5,851 nt of DNA, taken from contig JAKAAZ010000219.1 in the NCBI GenBank assembly GCA_021802085.1, positions 1-5,851 on the forward strand, in the 5' to 3' direction. Under the pieces are notes generated by a model. It ran no database searches and had not been told where the DNA came from. It saw only the letters and a list, made by a program, of their open reading frames with translations. Position numbers and translations under genes: made by a program. Source of the stretch: Acidobacteriota bacterium. GTDB lineage: Bacteria; Acidobacteriota; Terriglobia; Terriglobales; Acidobacteriaceae. Of this stretch, positions 1 to 5,731 are shown one piece after another; position 1 is the first letter of the stretch; the number at the start of each line of letters is the position of its first letter.

Positions 1-461
1 GCGGTGAGTCCCTGGGAACTGTGGCTGGTGACTGCGTAGCCATGATCGAAATGCCGAAGTCTGGACGAATCGAAATCAATCTGCCTGCCGCTGTCGAGAC
101 GGATAGAAAGCAGTCCATCCTGAGCGATCCGGTTGAGCGTACCCAGCTCTCGATTGGAGACGCCGAGTCCCTTGTCGGGCGCGGTGAACTGGATGCGGTC
201 GCCTACCGCGAAGTCTCTTTCCATTTCTCGGTACACACTGACACCAGTGAGACGCTTCGGGTCATAGGTCACTCGCTCACCGGAAACTTTCTCTACAGTG
301 ACAAGATTTTCTTTTGGATTTGTGGAGACAACACGGGCATAGCTGCCGCCTTCGATTTCAAGCGCGGCGCTTCCGCGCGAATACCGCAGGATGTCTTCCG
401 CGTTGTAGCGGGTGGCCCACTGACGGTCTGCGCCTGTCATGTCCTGGCGCGGAACCAGCAG
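1..461 (-). pseudogene. MobF (TrwC/TraI-type) conjugative relaxase, C-terminal helicase fragment, 5' truncated
   Basis: The minus strand has an uninterrupted reading frame of about 153 codons that leaves the window at the left edge. It starts around LLVPRQDMTGADRQW (codons near 461 to 417) and reaches HGYAVTSHSSQGLT at base 3. These are characteristic of the RecD-like helicase half of MobF relaxases: the VPRQDMTGADR segment, and the TSHSSQGLT helicase motif near the C-terminal end. In intact proteins the N-terminal half nicks oriT and the helicase half unwinds the transferred strand. Everything upstream (relaxase domain, Walker A and B) is missing, because the homology stops where an IS5-family remnant begins. 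The frame stays open antisense through that remnant to a TAG at 606-608 but has no relaxase content there. I call it a pseudogene because no start or N-terminal domain remains. The 3' end lies outside the window, so its state is unknown. Confidence 0.85.
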
Positions 462-479
462 GCACAGATGCCGCAACGT

Positions 480-750
480 GTGAGCCGTGAAGCCCGTGGC
501 TCCGGCACGCTTCAGACGCTGGCCGAGGATTATGGGGTTGAGATGATCTCCCCCAACCGAATCCAACCGCAAACAGAAGACCCAGGATGGCCGACCGCTG
601 CGACGCTACCGGCGCAGATGGAAGATCGAAAGAGTCTTCGCATGGATGCAGAACTACCGCCGCCTTGTACCCCAATGGGAATACCGCATCGAAAACTTCC
701 TCGGCTTCGTACATCTGGCGTGCCTAATGATGCTGCTCAGGCATTTATGA
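480..750 (+). pseudogene. IS5-family DDE transposase, C-terminal fragment with frameshift
   Basis: The frame starting at 601 reads RRYRRRWKIERVFAW, then NYRRL, WEYRIENFLGFVHLACLMML and a stop at 748-750. This is the conserved C-terminal end of IS5-family DDE transposases, and the E of WKIER is the expected third catalytic acid. Upstream, the matching sequence TLAEDYGVEMISPNR lies in a different frame (codons beginning at 3k, about 507 to 560). It continues as SNRKQKTQDGRPL in the frame of the C-terminus. One extra base around 558-561 therefore breaks the gene. At the place where the family usually has a D-K-A-Y-D-S-D stretch, the remnant reads SREARGSG, so the second catalytic Asp also seems lost; this alignment is tentative. 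The element cannot encode active transposase. Confidence 0.85.
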
Positions 751-761
751 GATGGGTCCTG
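480..761 (+). mobile_element. IS5-family insertion sequence remnant (3' end only)
   Basis: Only the last 280 bases or so of the element can be recognised: the transposase C-terminus and the short non-coding tip that follows. The right tip is probably the GAGATGGGTCCT stretch at 750-761, directly after the transposase stop, which is the usual compact layout in this family. The left inverted repeat and about two thirds of the transposase are absent. The left boundary is uncertain and could lie anywhere from about 462 to 500, where relaxase homology stops and transposase homology begins. The remnant sits between two genes that both appear truncated at it. Confidence 0.7.
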
Positions 762-1719
762 GGCTCTGCTTTGCAGGCTTGCCGCAGGTGGGAACGCCCG
801 GTTCAATCGCCGTGCCCTCTTCGTAATCGTTCCATGTTTCCAGCATCAGAAAGGGAATCGGTTCATCGGCCGGGAAGTATTTGCGCCAGAAGTTGAACGT
901 GTCCTGAAACGTCTGGCCGCAACGCGCAGACATGTGTCGATTCAAGGTCCACGCCGCTTTGCTGTCGTTGAACTGAGACCATGCCCCACCGACGATGATC
1001 TTGTCGGAATATTTAGAAAGCATGGTCTTATAAAAGGTATTTAGATATTCCTCGCCCCAGTGGCTGCCGTCGGGCGCCCATCCCTGCGGTCCAGGGTTGA
1101 TCCAAGGGTAGAACCCATCAAACGCATCCGCGTACTGGCCAGGCGGATTTTCATCGATTAGCAGTGGCGCAGGACTCCACTTGTTCACTACGGACCTCAC
1201 CTGGTCCCAGTTTGTGTGCATTCCGTTCGGCCAAATGAAGATTATCGGACGGCCTTCGTAAGTCAGGTACGCCTGATGTCCCGGCGACTTTGGCGAAAGG
1301 TAGGTGTCGTGAAACATCGTGAAATCGGCGATGGCTTCGTCGGTGGCTCCATCTTCTTCGCTGGTCTCGTCATACATCATCGCGACGTGGAAGTGCTGTT
1401 TCGCGGCAGTGGTCTGCATCCGGGCATAGCTTTGATCGATGAAGGGCTCGCGATCGCCGTACCAATCCACCACGAACGCCGAAATTCCCATGCTTTTCGC
1501 CTCCTGAATCTGCCGGCGTATCACAGCAGGATCGTGGGACGAGTAGCCGACGGAGATGTGCTTGGAGAATCCGAACCATGCTTCGTAGAGAGCCAAAATC
1601 TCCGGGGATGTTCCGGCGGCCTTATATTTCAATTGCACCGGCGCGGGCAACCCGGGGCTCGAGCATCCATGGGGCAGAAGGAAAAGAAAAAATAGAGTAA
1701 GGATTGCACGACCTAACAT
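745..1719 (-). CDS. GH71/GH99-like secreted lipoprotein, probably C-terminally truncated
   Basis: The protein has 324 residues from ATG 1719. An in-frame GTG at 1740 would add seven. I prefer the ATG because an AGGT sits six bases before it and the product begins with a compact signal peptide (MLGR, hydrophobic 5-16, then PHGC with Cys19). The lipobox is weak (P-H-G-C), so plain secretion is possible. The body resembles the GH99-like (endo-mannosidase/WbsX-type) TIM barrel: LYEAWFG at 44-50, SHDPAVIRRQIQEAKSMGI at 61-79, VVDWYG at 83-88, and ETWNDYEEGTAIEPG at 294-308. The last motif aligns with FNEWHEGTQIE of GH99, where both acids before GT are functional. Here the first is Asp298 and the second Glu301. 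The likely role is hydrolysis or processing of a surface glycan; the substrate is unknown. The gene is divergent from the flippase operon. The final codons and the TAA (745-747) lie in the IS5 tip, so the native C-terminus is probably lost. Confidence 0.8.
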   Translation of the reverse strand: MLGRAILTLFFLFLLPHGCSSPGLPAPVQLKYKAAGTSPEILALYEAWFGFSKHISVGYSSHDPAVIRRQIQEAKSMGISAFVVDWYGDREPFIDQSYARMQTTAAKQHFHVAMMYDETSEEDGATDEAIADFTMFHDTYLSPKSPGHQAYLTYEGRPIIFIWPNGMHTNWDQVRSVVNKWSPAPLLIDENPPGQYADAFDGFYPWINPGPQGWAPDGSHWGEEYLNTFYKTMLSKYSDKIIVGGAWSQFNDSKAAWTLNRHMSARCGQTFQDTFNFWRKYFPADEPIPFLMLETWNDYEEGTAIEPGVPTCGKPAKQSPGPIS

Positions 1720-1941
1720 AGGAATACCTATTAGAAGCACTCAAGAATGTGATGGGTTGTCACCATGACGAAAAATAGTTGGCTCCCCTTGCGTTTACGA
1801 GCAGCCAGAACCTGGGTTGGCGCATCGAAATGATTTATTGCGGATTGAATCTCATCTCCGAGCCTTACCGGCTGCCTGTGCATATCTTTGCCGGCCTGAT
1901 TCCACCGGATTTCCCCTGTTTGGTAACTGGAGCCTCAAGAA
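1720..1941. promoter_or_regulatory. Divergent intergenic region between the GH99-like gene and the flippase operon
   Basis: About 220 bases separate two divergently read genes, so promoters for both should lie here. I see no convincing -35/-10 pair on either strand. TTGTCA at 1757-1762 is the best -35-like hexamer but has no good -10 at the right distance. GTGA and TCAC (1750-1764) form a short inverted repeat too weak to call an operator. The short open frames crossing this stretch show no recognisable protein. Confidence 0.3.
1929..1932 (+). promoter_or_regulatory. Ribosome binding site for the flippase GTG start
   Basis: GGAG lies nine bases before GTG 1942. The frame has a TAA at 1924-1926 just upstream and no ATG before the first membrane segment, so this GTG is the only reasonable start. 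Confidence 0.55.
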
Positions 1942-3912
1942 GTGTTAACAACCACGACACAGAAGCCGACAACGCTGCGAGCACGGGTTCTGTCGGGGAG
2001 CTTCATCCTGCTCTCTGGCTCAGGCCTTGCAACCGCGACCAACTTTGTCTACAACATCGCTGTCGCGCGATTTCTGGGCCCGAACGGCTTCGGTGACGCT
2101 ACCGCAGTCTATACTCTGCTCACCTTGGTCTCGGCTGTGACGCTCTCCTTCCAGATCATTTCTGCGAAGGTTGTGGCGCAACAGAAGTCCCCGGAGGGAA
2201 AGTCTGCCGGCTATCGAAGTTTTCATCGTGGCGCATGGGCGTCCGGCATAGCCGTTGCATCGATGTTGCTGCTGTTTTACAGATCCATTGCCAGTTATCT
2301 GAATCTGGCTGATCCGATTCTCATTCTGCTGCTCGCGGTAGGAGTCGCATTCTACATTCCACTGGGGAGCCGGCGCGGCTACCTTCAAGGTGCCTACGGG
2401 TTCCGTCGCCTCGCTAACAACCTCGTCTTCGAGGGGGTGATACGACTCGGCGGTTCGGTGCTTCTTATCTTGCTTGGTTTCGGTGTTCGGGGGGTGATAG
2501 CGGCAAACTCCGCGGCTGTTGTGGCGGCCTATCTGACGATAGTACCCAAACTGGCGCTCCGGATTCCGAGTCCTCTTCGCCGTTCCTATGCCCTTCGCGA
2601 AATGTCGCAGGCGATAATCTTTTTTTCTGGCCAGATGTTGATCAACAACTGTGACATCGTGCTGGTGAAGCATTTTTTTCTCCTCAGAGCGGCAGGTCTA
2701 TATGCCGCTGTGGCGATGGTGGGTCGAGTTGTTTTTTCCTTCTCCCAAGCTGTCGTGAACAGCATGTTCCCACATGTAGCGGGCACGGACAAGGAGGAAA
2801 GGAAAGACCTCACAGTCATCGCAACTTCTCTGCTGCTGGTGTTGATGATCGGTTCTATCTTGGCCTTGGGCCTGCGACTGACACCCGATTGGATATGGAA
2901 AGGCTTCTTCGGATCCAAGTTTGAAATCACCGGACCGTACGGTCTTTCCTATCTATTGGCGTTGTATGCCATCACTGCGGTTGTGTACTCCCTGAGTGCC
3001 GTGATCATCACGTACGAGATGTCTTACAAGATTGCGAACACCAGTTGGGTACAGTTGGCGTTCAGTGGTGTCGTCATAGTCGGAATCTGCCTCTTTCATT
3101 CGTCTTTACGGCAAGTCATCCTGGTACAGCTAGTGCTGATGTCCGTTCTTCTCGCTCTTGTGGCAGTGCCCTTCCTTCTCAGCTCATTGAGCGACCCATA
3201 CAAGGTGCAGAGGGGCGAGATGTTTCAACCGGTCAGGGTCCTTCGGCGCGTCTCGGAAGATGAGGTCATCGCAGAATTTCTAAAGAGTGATTTCCATAAT
3301 CCAGTTTTTCGCGAGTATCAGGAATCGCTGCGTGACATTGTAGTGAACCCTGACATCGATAATGCAGGCGAAAATGCAAAACGGCGGGCGCTGTTCTTCA
3401 TTCGGCACCGTGCCTTGTGGAATGAGCTTCCCGCCGGAACAGAATGGTATGAGTTAGAGCTGAAGACAGCAGACCTCGCTCAGATTAGGGTATTTCCCCG
3501 GGCCCAGTGGCGGAAAATCGCGCAGGGAAATTTTTCGGTCGTCGCAGTAGCCGAGTGCGTGAGTAGACGCCAAAACGTGATCGACAATCAGTTTCTAGTG
3601 AAACTCGCTGAGATCGGCGATCGGCTCGGCCAGCAAGATCCTGGGATCGGCCCCGTGGTCCTGATCGGCGTTAGCGAAAGCGAGACTCTAACGATTTTGG
3701 ATGGGAATCATCGACTTGTCGGGGCCATGCTGGCAACGCCAAGTCGCGTGCATAAGCTTCGATTTCTATGCGGCCTTTCGCCACGGATGACCGAGTGTTG
3801 TTGGTACAACACGAATTTCGGAACTCTTCTTCGCTATGGGAGAAACGTTCTGCGGAGCGGCACACTGAGCCCGAAGGCGGAATTGTCGCGTTTCTTGCAG
3901 GGCTCGGGATAA
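1942..3912 (+). CDS. Wzx/MOP-type polysaccharide flippase fused to a ParB/sulfiredoxin-like C-terminal domain
   Basis: 656 residues from a GTG start. Residues 1 to about 415 are a multi-spanning membrane protein with roughly 12 hydrophobic segments. The N-terminus has the pattern of Wzx/MATE-like oligosaccharide flippases (ARVLSGSFILLSGSG, then ARFLGPNGFGDATAVYTLL). Such proteins move lipid-linked glycan units across the inner membrane. This is about the normal length of the whole family, yet the frame runs on for about 240 soluble residues. In that tail, ELKTADLAQIRVFPRAQW (504-521), GPVVLIGV (571-578) and ILDGNHRLVGAMLA (585-598, Asp587 to Arg591) follow the ParB/Srx-fold order. DGxHR is that superfamily's nucleotide- or phosphate-handling motif. 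A further segment, MTECCWYNTNFGTLLRYGRN, closes the domain. The tail should face the cytoplasm if the membrane part has an even number of segments. The flippase call is secure; the tail's fold is inferred from motifs and its function is unknown. It probably leads an operon with the next three genes. Confidence 0.88.
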   Translation: MLTTTTQKPTTLRARVLSGSFILLSGSGLATATNFVYNIAVARFLGPNGFGDATAVYTLLTLVSAVTLSFQIISAKVVAQQKSPEGKSAGYRSFHRGAWASGIAVASMLLLFYRSIASYLNLADPILILLLAVGVAFYIPLGSRRGYLQGAYGFRRLANNLVFEGVIRLGGSVLLILLGFGVRGVIAANSAAVVAAYLTIVPKLALRIPSPLRRSYALREMSQAIIFFSGQMLINNCDIVLVKHFFLLRAAGLYAAVAMVGRVVFSFSQAVVNSMFPHVAGTDKEERKDLTVIATSLLLVLMIGSILALGLRLTPDWIWKGFFGSKFEITGPYGLSYLLALYAITAVVYSLSAVIITYEMSYKIANTSWVQLAFSGVVIVGICLFHSSLRQVILVQLVLMSVLLALVAVPFLLSSLSDPYKVQRGEMFQPVRVLRRVSEDEVIAEFLKSDFHNPVFREYQESLRDIVVNPDIDNAGENAKRRALFFIRHRALWNELPAGTEWYELELKTADLAQIRVFPRAQWRKIAQGNFSVVAVAECVSRRQNVIDNQFLVKLAEIGDRLGQQDPGIGPVVLIGVSESETLTILDGNHRLVGAMLATPSRVHKLRFLCGLSPRMTECCWYNTNFGTLLRYGRNVLRSGTLSPKAELSRFLQGSG

Positions 3913-3952
3913 CCTCAACTTCGCAGGCGAGGAGCCGGAGGACGCAATCCAT

Positions 3953-3976
3953 GCGAGCGTGGGCGGCTTCGCTCGT
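3953..3976 (+). other. Short GC-rich hairpin in the flippase-STAS gap
   Basis: CGAGCG (3954-3959) and CGCTCG (3970-3975) are perfect inverted repeats around a ten-base loop, in the largest gap of the operon. No run of T follows, so it is not a typical intrinsic terminator. It could affect mRNA processing or simply be chance. Confidence 0.25.
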
Positions 3977-4016
3977 TGGAAGTACGGACGTTGGTTGTAA
4001 GAGACACAAGATTGTC

Positions 4017-4022
4017 GGGAGG
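4017..4022 (+). promoter_or_regulatory. Ribosome binding site deciding the STAS gene start
   Basis: GGGAGG lies seven bases before ATG 4030. It favours that ATG over the in-frame TTG at 3976, which would add 18 residues with no STAS content. Confidence 0.75.
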
Positions 4023-4029
4023 CGGGAAC

Positions 4030-4428
4030 ATGGCAAATATAAAGCGCGCTGTGGTGGTGAAGCGGTTGCCGAAAATCAAAAGCGTGAAACAGGGACGGAT
4101 ATTTCTTCGTGAAATGCAGAGCTGCATGAACATCGACCGTCCTCGTGTGGTTCTGGACTGTTCAAATGCGTACCAATTGGACCGGTCCGTTATTTACCTG
4201 CTGTTATGTTGCCTAGAGGAAGCGATGAAGCGAAATGGCGATGTGAAGCTCGCGGCTTTGCCCGCAGGCGCAGGTGTGATCCTGGAGCGCAACGGAGCAC
4301 ACCGTCTTTTTGATATCCATGACACGACTGCTGAGGCGGTGAGCAGCTTTCATCAGCTCCCGGCAGGCGCTATTTCACACGCGTTTGTGCCCATGCACTC
4401 CCAAGACGAGCCTGAAAGTGCAGCGTAA
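4030..4428 (+). CDS. STAS-domain protein (anti-sigma-factor-antagonist-like)
   Basis: 132 residues. The start is fixed by a strong GGAGG. The order of elements is that of a small single-domain STAS protein: a basic N-terminal strand region (KRAVVVKRLPKIK), helix 21-34, strand RVVLDCS (39-45), then YQLDRSVIYLLLCCLEEAMKRNG (48-70), strand DVKLAAL, and a helix starting VILERNGAHRLFDI (83-96). In SpoIIAA-like proteins the DSSG loop after the strand holds the serine phosphorylated by a partner kinase. Here the loop reads D51-R52-S53-V54: Asp and the second Ser are kept, while the first Ser and the Gly are replaced. The last 25 residues are a non-conserved tail. No anti-sigma kinase or phosphatase is next to it. 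Its place between a flippase and an exported protein suggests a partner role in exopolysaccharide export or its control, but this is inference. Gaps are 117 bases upstream and 55 downstream. Confidence 0.78.
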   Translation: MANIKRAVVVKRLPKIKSVKQGRIFLREMQSCMNIDRPRVVLDCSNAYQLDRSVIYLLLCCLEEAMKRNGDVKLAALPAGAGVILERNGAHRLFDIHDTTAEAVSSFHQLPAGAISHAFVPMHSQDEPESAA

Positions 4429-4483
4429 TCAGTGGATGTCCTCATTCGTATGTGCAACAAATCGGTGGGATCGGGGAAACTCA

Positions 4484-4966
4484 ATGAGAATCTCAGGTGA
4501 TTGGCAACGAAAATGGATCGCTAGCTGCTTGATGATGTTTCTGGCTGTGCCGTTCGGAGAAGCAGCCACAACGCAGCCGCAACCGGCAGTTCCCGGCCGG
4601 CAGGCGGCAAGCGGGTCTTCCGCGCAGGCTCAGCCTCAAAGCCCTGATAGCACAAACAACAAGCCAGTTGGCAGCATTGTCGAGCCGCAAGGACCGCCGG
4701 CTATCGACCACAATCAGCAGTCGGGTACGCCGCCCTCCGCCCCCGAGCAACAGCAAAACAACACTTCGCAACCGGTGGGTGCAGCCGCGGCGCCGTATGA
4801 AGCGACCACGGGAGTTGCGGCCTCCAGACCTGCTGGGGCGGTCATCGCGCCGGCAAAACAGAAACGAGCGCGTTCCTTCCTGATCAGGGTAGGCTTGCTC
4901 GTGGGGGCAGGCGTCGCTATTGGAACTGTGTTGGCACTATCGAGTGCGAGTCCCAGCCGGCCATAA
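4484..4966 (+). CDS. Small exported Pro/Gln/Ala-rich protein with C-terminal membrane anchor
   Basis: 160 residues from ATG 4484, which has GGGGA six bases upstream. An earlier ATG at 4436 and a TTG at 4385 would bury the signal peptide. Residues 1-29 form an export signal: basic start with RKW, hydrophobic IASCLMMFLAVPF, and a likely cleavage site after GEA. The middle (30-125) is low-complexity, rich in Gln, Pro, Ala, Ser and Asn, and probably disordered. It carries three spaced copies of a nine-residue repeat of the form [KQR]P[VA]G-x4-P, at residues 60, 96 and 115. A basic KQKRAR stretch (125-130) precedes a hydrophobic segment (about 132-152, with GLLVGAGVAIGTV) and a short tail. This predicts a periplasmic protein held in the inner membrane by its C-terminus. 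No enzymatic motif is seen. I recall similar C-termini in uncharacterised acidobacterial proteins. The function is unknown. Confidence 0.75.
   Translation: MRISGDWQRKWIASCLMMFLAVPFGEAATTQPQPAVPGRQAASGSSAQAQPQSPDSTNNKPVGSIVEPQGPPAIDHNQQSGTPPSAPEQQQNNTSQPVGAAAAPYEATTGVAASRPAGAVIAPAKQKRARSFLIRVGLLVGAGVAIGTVLALSSASPSRP
4661..4852 (+). repeat. Three nine-codon repeats, [KQR]P[VA]G-x4-P
   Basis: Within the small exported protein, KPVGSIVEP (from 4661), QPVGAAAAP (from 4769) and RPAGAVIAP (from 4826) share P at position 2, G at 4, a small residue at 5 and P at 9. The spacings between copies differ. The DNA of the copies differs clearly, so this is a conserved protein motif rather than a recent DNA duplication. 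Confidence 0.55.
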
Positions 4967-5000
4967 TGACAGAGAACTGGAAACACTCCGAAACAACCGC

Positions 5001-5005
5001 GGGAG
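5001..5005 (+). promoter_or_regulatory. Ribosome binding site deciding the kinase start
   Basis: GGGAG lies seven bases before ATG 5013. A longer in-frame reading would begin inside the preceding gene and add 31 residues without homology to kinases. Confidence 0.65.
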
Positions 5006-5012
5006 CGTATTC

Positions 5013-5723
5013 ATGCGTGCAAACCAGGAAAACCGGCGCTGCAAATTTGTAAGTTTCTCAGGCATCGATGGCGCCGGGAAGAGTACTCAGATCGAAAATC
5101 TTTACACCCGTCTGAAAGATGCTGGTCTATCCGTTCTGTTAATTACCTTCTGGGAAGACGTTGCAAGGTTGAAACGAATTCGCGAAGGCGCCGGGCACAC
5201 CTTGTTTAGGGGAGATAAGGGCGTCGGAACTCCGGCGGCGCCAATCAACCGGCGAGATAAGAACGTCCAGTCATGGCCGATGAGCGGGGTGAGGCTGGGC
5301 CTTTACCTTGTCGATGCTCTCTCGCTTCGATTTGCAGTTGAGAAAGCGGTGCGATCTGGTGCGGATTTCGTAATTTGCGATCGCTATGCCTATGACGAGC
5401 TCGCGAACCTGACGCTGAGCAATCCAATCATTCGCGCGTATGTTCGGTTGATCATGAAGATTGTTCCTAGGCCGGATATCGGTTATTTTCTGGATGCGGA
5501 TCCAGTTCAGGCTCGCGCGCGAAAACCGGAGTACCCTCTGGATTTTCTCTATGCAAGCCGCGCCTCTTATCTGATGCTGAGCGAATTCGTAGGTGGGATG
5601 ACGATCATACCTCCGACTTCAATCCAGGATGCCGAGCGGCAGGTGACGCAACACGTGCTGAGACTGCTTTCCTTAGATGTGACCAAAAGACACGTGGCGG
5701 AAAAGCTAGCCAAAGATATTTGA
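5013..5723 (+). CDS. Thymidylate-kinase-like P-loop kinase
   Basis: 236 residues, slightly longer than the usual 205 to 215 of bacterial thymidylate kinase. The fold is clear: strand CKFVSFSG, Walker A GIDGAGKST (17-25), helix and strand VLLITFW (41-47), the switch motif VICDRYAYDEL (120-130), strand PDIGYFLDADP (154-164), and an Arg-rich lid ARARKPEYPLDF (167-178) followed by RASYLML. What is missing is the REPGGT motif that true thymidylate kinases carry after the second strand. Here that place reads TFWEDVARLKRIRE, followed by an unusual insert at 59-90. The ATP site is intact but the acceptor site is changed, so the substrate may not be dTMP. Kinases of this type recur in exopolysaccharide loci, which fits the position as last gene of the cassette, 46 bases after the previous one. 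A phosphorylated sugar, nucleotide or lipid precursor are possible substrates. Its stop is eight bases before a putative IS end, and the coding part seems intact. Confidence 0.85.
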   Translation: MRANQENRRCKFVSFSGIDGAGKSTQIENLYTRLKDAGLSVLLITFWEDVARLKRIREGAGHTLFRGDKGVGTPAAPINRRDKNVQSWPMSGVRLGLYLVDALSLRFAVEKAVRSGADFVICDRYAYDELANLTLSNPIIRAYVRLIMKIVPRPDIGYFLDADPVQARARKPEYPLDFLYASRASYLMLSEFVGGMTIIPPTSIQDAERQVTQHVLRLLSLDVTKRHVAEKLAKDI

Positions 5724-5728
5724 AATAT
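5716..5728. repeat. AT-rich palindrome at the kinase stop codon, possible IS target
   Basis: ATATTT and AAATAT are perfect six-base arms around one central base, and overlap the TGA at 5721-5723. The eight bases just before the putative ISL3 tip (5724-5731) would be the target duplication if the insertion is intact. There is no GC stem, so I do not call it a terminator. Confidence 0.3.
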
Positions 5729-5731
5729 ATC

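Noticed and set aside
462..605. Minus-strand reading with GFTAHTLRHL, resembling the box II of a tyrosine recombinase, in frame with the relaxase fragment
   Set aside because: The plus strand of the same bases encodes convincing IS5-family transposase sequence, so the integrase look is an antisense coincidence. No other integrase motif is present.
21..896. Long plus-strand open frame of 291 codons
   Set aside because: It is antisense to the relaxase over its first part, holds only a short stretch of real transposase sequence (about 507-560), then runs out of frame and antisense to the GH99-like gene.
1216..1695. Plus-strand open frame of 159 codons
   Set aside because: Fully antisense to the GH99-like lipoprotein, whose minus-strand motifs are clear. 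No recognisable domain.
2020..2673. Minus-strand open frame of 217 codons
   Set aside because: Antisense to the membrane part of the flippase; composition and lack of motifs mark it as a shadow.
3976..4029. Extended STAS start at TTG 3976
   Set aside because: The strong GGAGG seven bases before ATG 4030 and the lack of domain content upstream favour the shorter protein.
3671..4133. Short open frames on both strands across the flippase end and the STAS start
   Set aside because: They overlap two genes with recognisable domains and lack ribosome binding sites or motifs.
1941..5723. Defence, toxin-antitoxin or retron-type system
   Set aside because: No gene in the window shows nuclease, reverse transcriptase, toxin or CRISPR-associated motifs. 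The ParB-like tail lacks other partition or nuclease features, and its fusion to a flippase points to export.
5715..5731. Intrinsic terminator after the kinase gene
   Set aside because: The inverted repeat is all A/T, short, overlaps the stop codon and has no following T-run.
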